A stretch of 48,088 nt of DNA from Aquipuribacter hungaricus (GTDB lineage: Bacteria > Actinomycetota > Actinomycetes > Actinomycetales > JBBAYJ01): assembly GCF_037860755.1 (NCBI RefSeq), contig NZ_JBBEOI010000008.1, positions 1 to 48,088 on the forward strand. The letters are read 5' to 3'. Under the pieces are notes generated by a model that saw only the letters and a program-made list of their open reading frames with translations, did not search any database and was not told the origin of the DNA. The position numbers and the translations under genes are program-made. How positions within the stretch are numbered: position 1 is the stretch's first letter; each line of letters starts with the position of its first letter. This document shows, piece after piece, positions 47,201 to 48,088 of this stretch.

Positions 47201-48076
47201 ATGCCGCTGCCCCCGTTCGAGTTCGCCGGTGCGCGCGCCGTGCTCACCGGTGCCGCCAGCGGCATGGGGGAGCAGATGGCCTACCAGCTGGCCGCGCGCG
47301 GCACCGCCCTGGTCCTCGTCGACCGGGACGCCGACCGGCTCGCGGCCGTCGCCGGCCGCATCCGGCAGGAGCACCCGGACCTGGAGGTGCGGACCGAGGT
47401 GGTGGACCTCGCCGACGCCGCGGCGGTCGACGCCCTGGTCGAGCGGGTCGTCGCGGCCGTGCCGTCGGTCGAGCTGCTGGTCAACAACGCCGGGGTCGCG
47501 CTCGGCGGGGCGTTCCTCGACCTCACCGCCGAGGAGTTCGACTGGGTGCAGGCGATCAACTTCCGCGCGCCGGTCGCGCTGTGCCGGGGCTTCCTCGCCT
47601 CCGGTGCGCTGGGCCCGGGCGGGCACGTGGTCAACGTGTCGAGCCTGTTCGGGCTCATCGGCCCGCCCGGTCAGTCGGCGTACTCCGCGTCAAAGTTCGC
47701 GCTGCGCGGGTTCAGCGAGGTGCTGCGGCACGAGCTCGCCCCGCTCGGCACCGGCGTCACGGTGGTCCACCCCGGCGGCATCCGGACCCGGATCGCCGAG
47801 AGCGCCCGCGTCGCGGCGAGCGCCGAGCCCGAGGAGGCCGAGCGCGGGAAGGCGGCCTTCGAGAAGCTGCTCACGTACCCGGCGGACAGGGCGGCGACGG
47901 TGATCCTCGACGCCGTGCAGCGGCGCCGGGGGCGCGTGCTCGTCGCGTTCTCCGCGGTCGCGCCCGACCTGCTCGCCCGGCTCGCGCCGTCCCGCTACAT
48001 GCGCGTCCTCGCGCTGCTCACCCCCCGCGCGGCCCGCCAGGCCGGCGGCCTCGGCCGCGCCCGGGCACGCCGGTGA
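47201..48076 (+). CDS. short-chain dehydrogenase/reductase (classical SDR)
   Basis: 291 aa from the ATG at 47201, with GAGAGGA nine bases upstream. Cofactor motif TGAASGMG (residues 16-23), acidic Asp in VLVDRDADR after beta-2 favouring NAD(H), NNAG (about 98-101), catalytic Ser in VNVSSLFG (about 147) and YSASKFALRG with Tyr and Lys (about 160-164). The C-terminal extension (PSRYMRVLALLTPRAAR) is basic and may be membrane-proximal. SDRs oxidise alcohols or reduce ketones; here the partner is probably the divergent monooxygenase. The 113 bp between the two starts should carry both promoters. Confidence 0.93.
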   Translation: MPLPPFEFAGARAVLTGAASGMGEQMAYQLAARGTALVLVDRDADRLAAVAGRIRQEHPDLEVRTEVVDLADAAAVDALVERVVAAVPSVELLVNNAGVALGGAFLDLTAEEFDWVQAINFRAPVALCRGFLASGALGPGGHVVNVSSLFGLIGPPGQSAYSASKFALRGFSEVLRHELAPLGTGVTVVHPGGIRTRIAESARVAASAEPEEAERGKAAFEKLLTYPADRAATVILDAVQRRRGRVLVAFSAVAPDLLARLAPSRYMRVLALLTPRAARQAGGLGRARARR

Positions 48077-48088
48077 GCGCCGACGGCC

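Overview
The window comes from a very GC-rich actinobacterium (Actinomycetota). The flanking genes have almost uniform G/C third positions, GTG starts are frequent, and there are MFS/DHA2, FMO, DraG-type and DUF4214 genes. I cannot name the genus. The key to the layout is a 37-bp perfect direct repeat at 5726-5762 and 38677-38713. The right copy is the 3' half of an intact tRNA-Lys(UUU) gene; the left copy is a detached tRNA 3' fragment. A tyrosine recombinase and a small excisionase-like HTH gene lie directly beside the tRNA. The roughly 33 kb between the repeats is therefore an integrative element inserted into tRNA-Lys.

Left flank (1-5725, chromosomal): two large leftward genes of unknown function in one operon. 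The first, upstream gene is beta-rich and 1,125-1,133 aa; the second runs off the window edge.

Element (5726-38713), left to right: (a) a lower-GC module with a DUF262 protein, a HEPN-type putative RNase (one-base frameshift) and a PIN-domain putative RNase, where the DUF262 and PIN genes carry leaderless-type promoters; (b) a leftward MobF relaxase-helicase, frameshifted at a run of eight G, with a 3x15-bp tandem repeat upstream that could belong to an origin of transfer; (c) a four-gene overlapping operon of cytosine-5 methyltransferase, DUF262-fusion protein, Z1 helicase/ATPase and DUF4420 PD-(D/E)XK nuclease, which looks like a Z1-type restriction-modification system in which a DUF262 protein takes the slot usually held by a MORC/HATPase; (d) a frameshifted SRA-like/HNH (type IV-like) nuclease; (e) a three-gene operon of an unrecognised 1,016-aa protein, a 1,747-aa DUF1998-type DEAD/DEAH helicase (DruE-like) and a Cas4/AddB-like iron-sulfur PD-(D/E)XK nuclease, the best candidate here for a poorly described defence system; (f) an unknown 215-aa gene, a zinc-ribbon/membrane protein pair and a small membrane protein; (g) excisionase and integrase, the latter frameshifted before its catalytic tyrosine.

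The element has a relaxase but no visible coupling protein or type IV secretion genes, so it looks like a mobilizable defence island rather than a self-transmissible ICE. Four island genes carry single-base frameshifts, each in or next to a short homopolymer. They are either real decay or consensus errors, and the sequence alone cannot decide.

Right flank (38752-48088, chromosomal): a secreted NodB deacetylase with DUF4214 repeats, a small conserved protein, an ADP-ribosylglycohydrolase with a collagen-like N-terminus, two small proteins, a DHA2-family exporter, an APH-fold protein, and a divergent FMO/Baeyer-Villiger-type monooxygenase and short-chain dehydrogenase pair.
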